Shown here: positions 14,130 through 14,149 of the stretch, in pieces
How positions within the stretch are numbered: the first letter of the stretch is position 1
Layout of the letters: each line of letters starts with the position of its first letter
Assembly: GCA_946478775.1 (NCBI GenBank)
Contig: CAMLDR010000110.1
Coordinates: forward strand, 1 to 14,149
Reading direction: 5' to 3'
From: an uncultured Flavobacteriales bacterium
Lineage (GTDB): Bacteria > Bacteroidota > Bacteroidia > Flavobacteriales > Crocinitomicaceae
Length of the DNA stretch: 14,149 bases
Position numbers and translations under genes: made by a program
The notes under the pieces: model-generated
Database searches by the model: none
Told to the model about the DNA's origin: nothing
The model's input: the letters and a program-made list of their open reading frames with translations, nothing else

Positions 14130-14137
14130 CAAATATA
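14130..14137 (-). promoter_or_regulatory. Bacteroidota-type -7 promoter box for the S46 peptidase gene
   Basis: On the minus strand this reads TATATTTG, an exact TAnnTTTG match, 15 bases before the ATG at 14114. The predicted leader is under 12 bases. The -33 region is beyond the edge of the window. Its position rules out the upstream in-frame TTG as the start. Confidence 0.55.
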
Positions 14138-14149
14138 CCAATACCCTGC

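Noticed and set aside
14115..14141. Nine-residue N-terminal extension of the S46 peptidase from a TTG codon
   Set aside because: It overlaps the TATATTTG promoter box and precedes a clear signal peptide starting at the ATG of 14112-14114.

Overview
The window looks like chromosomal core sequence from a member of the Bacteroidota, most likely order Flavobacteriales. The evidence is gldB and gldC (gliding-motility genes confined to this phylum), an S46 dipeptidyl peptidase, upstream -7 boxes of the Bacteroidota TAnnTTTG type, A-rich start regions in place of strong Shine-Dalgarno sites, and many secreted or outer-membrane proteins. Gene content and the gldB/gldC/nadE neighbourhood would fit a Fluviicola-like or Crocinitomix-like organism, but the genus is a guess. 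I see no phage, transposase, CRISPR array, tRNA or rRNA.

Layout, left to right. (1) The 3' 94% of groEL (+), closed by a strong terminator shared with the convergent gene that follows. (2) Two consecutive minus-strand genes for secreted proteins of 481 and 484 residues with no recognised family; weak but collinear similarity suggests they are old tandem duplicates. The 284-base gap between them holds several hairpins and one clear promoter. (3) A divergently transcribed adrenodoxin-type [2Fe-2S] ferredoxin (+), then a 334-base AT-rich gap. (4) A minus-strand cluster nadE, M48 metallopeptidase, outer-membrane beta-barrel protein, whose reading frames overlap by 4 and 11 bases, so it is almost certainly one operon. 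(5) A separate minus-strand outer-membrane barrel gene with its own promoter and terminator, divergent from gldB. (6) The gldB-gldC pair (+), 3 bases apart. (7) Two adjacent palindromic repeats, then the convergent S46 peptidase (-), complete, with its promoter at the right edge of the window.

How the parts relate. GroEL, NadE and the ferredoxin are housekeeping functions (folding, NAD synthesis, electron transfer). Most of the rest acts at the cell envelope: GldB and GldC belong to the gliding machinery, the S46 enzyme trims peptides in the periplasm and carries the arginine that marks the acidic-residue-specific DPP11 type, and the M48 protein plus beta-barrel pair may be a protease and an outer-membrane partner. 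The least explained parts are the nadE-coupled M48/barrel pair with its unusual C-terminal region, the 481/484 paralogue pair, and the family of TAGGG(G/A)CG palindromes in two intergenic gaps.
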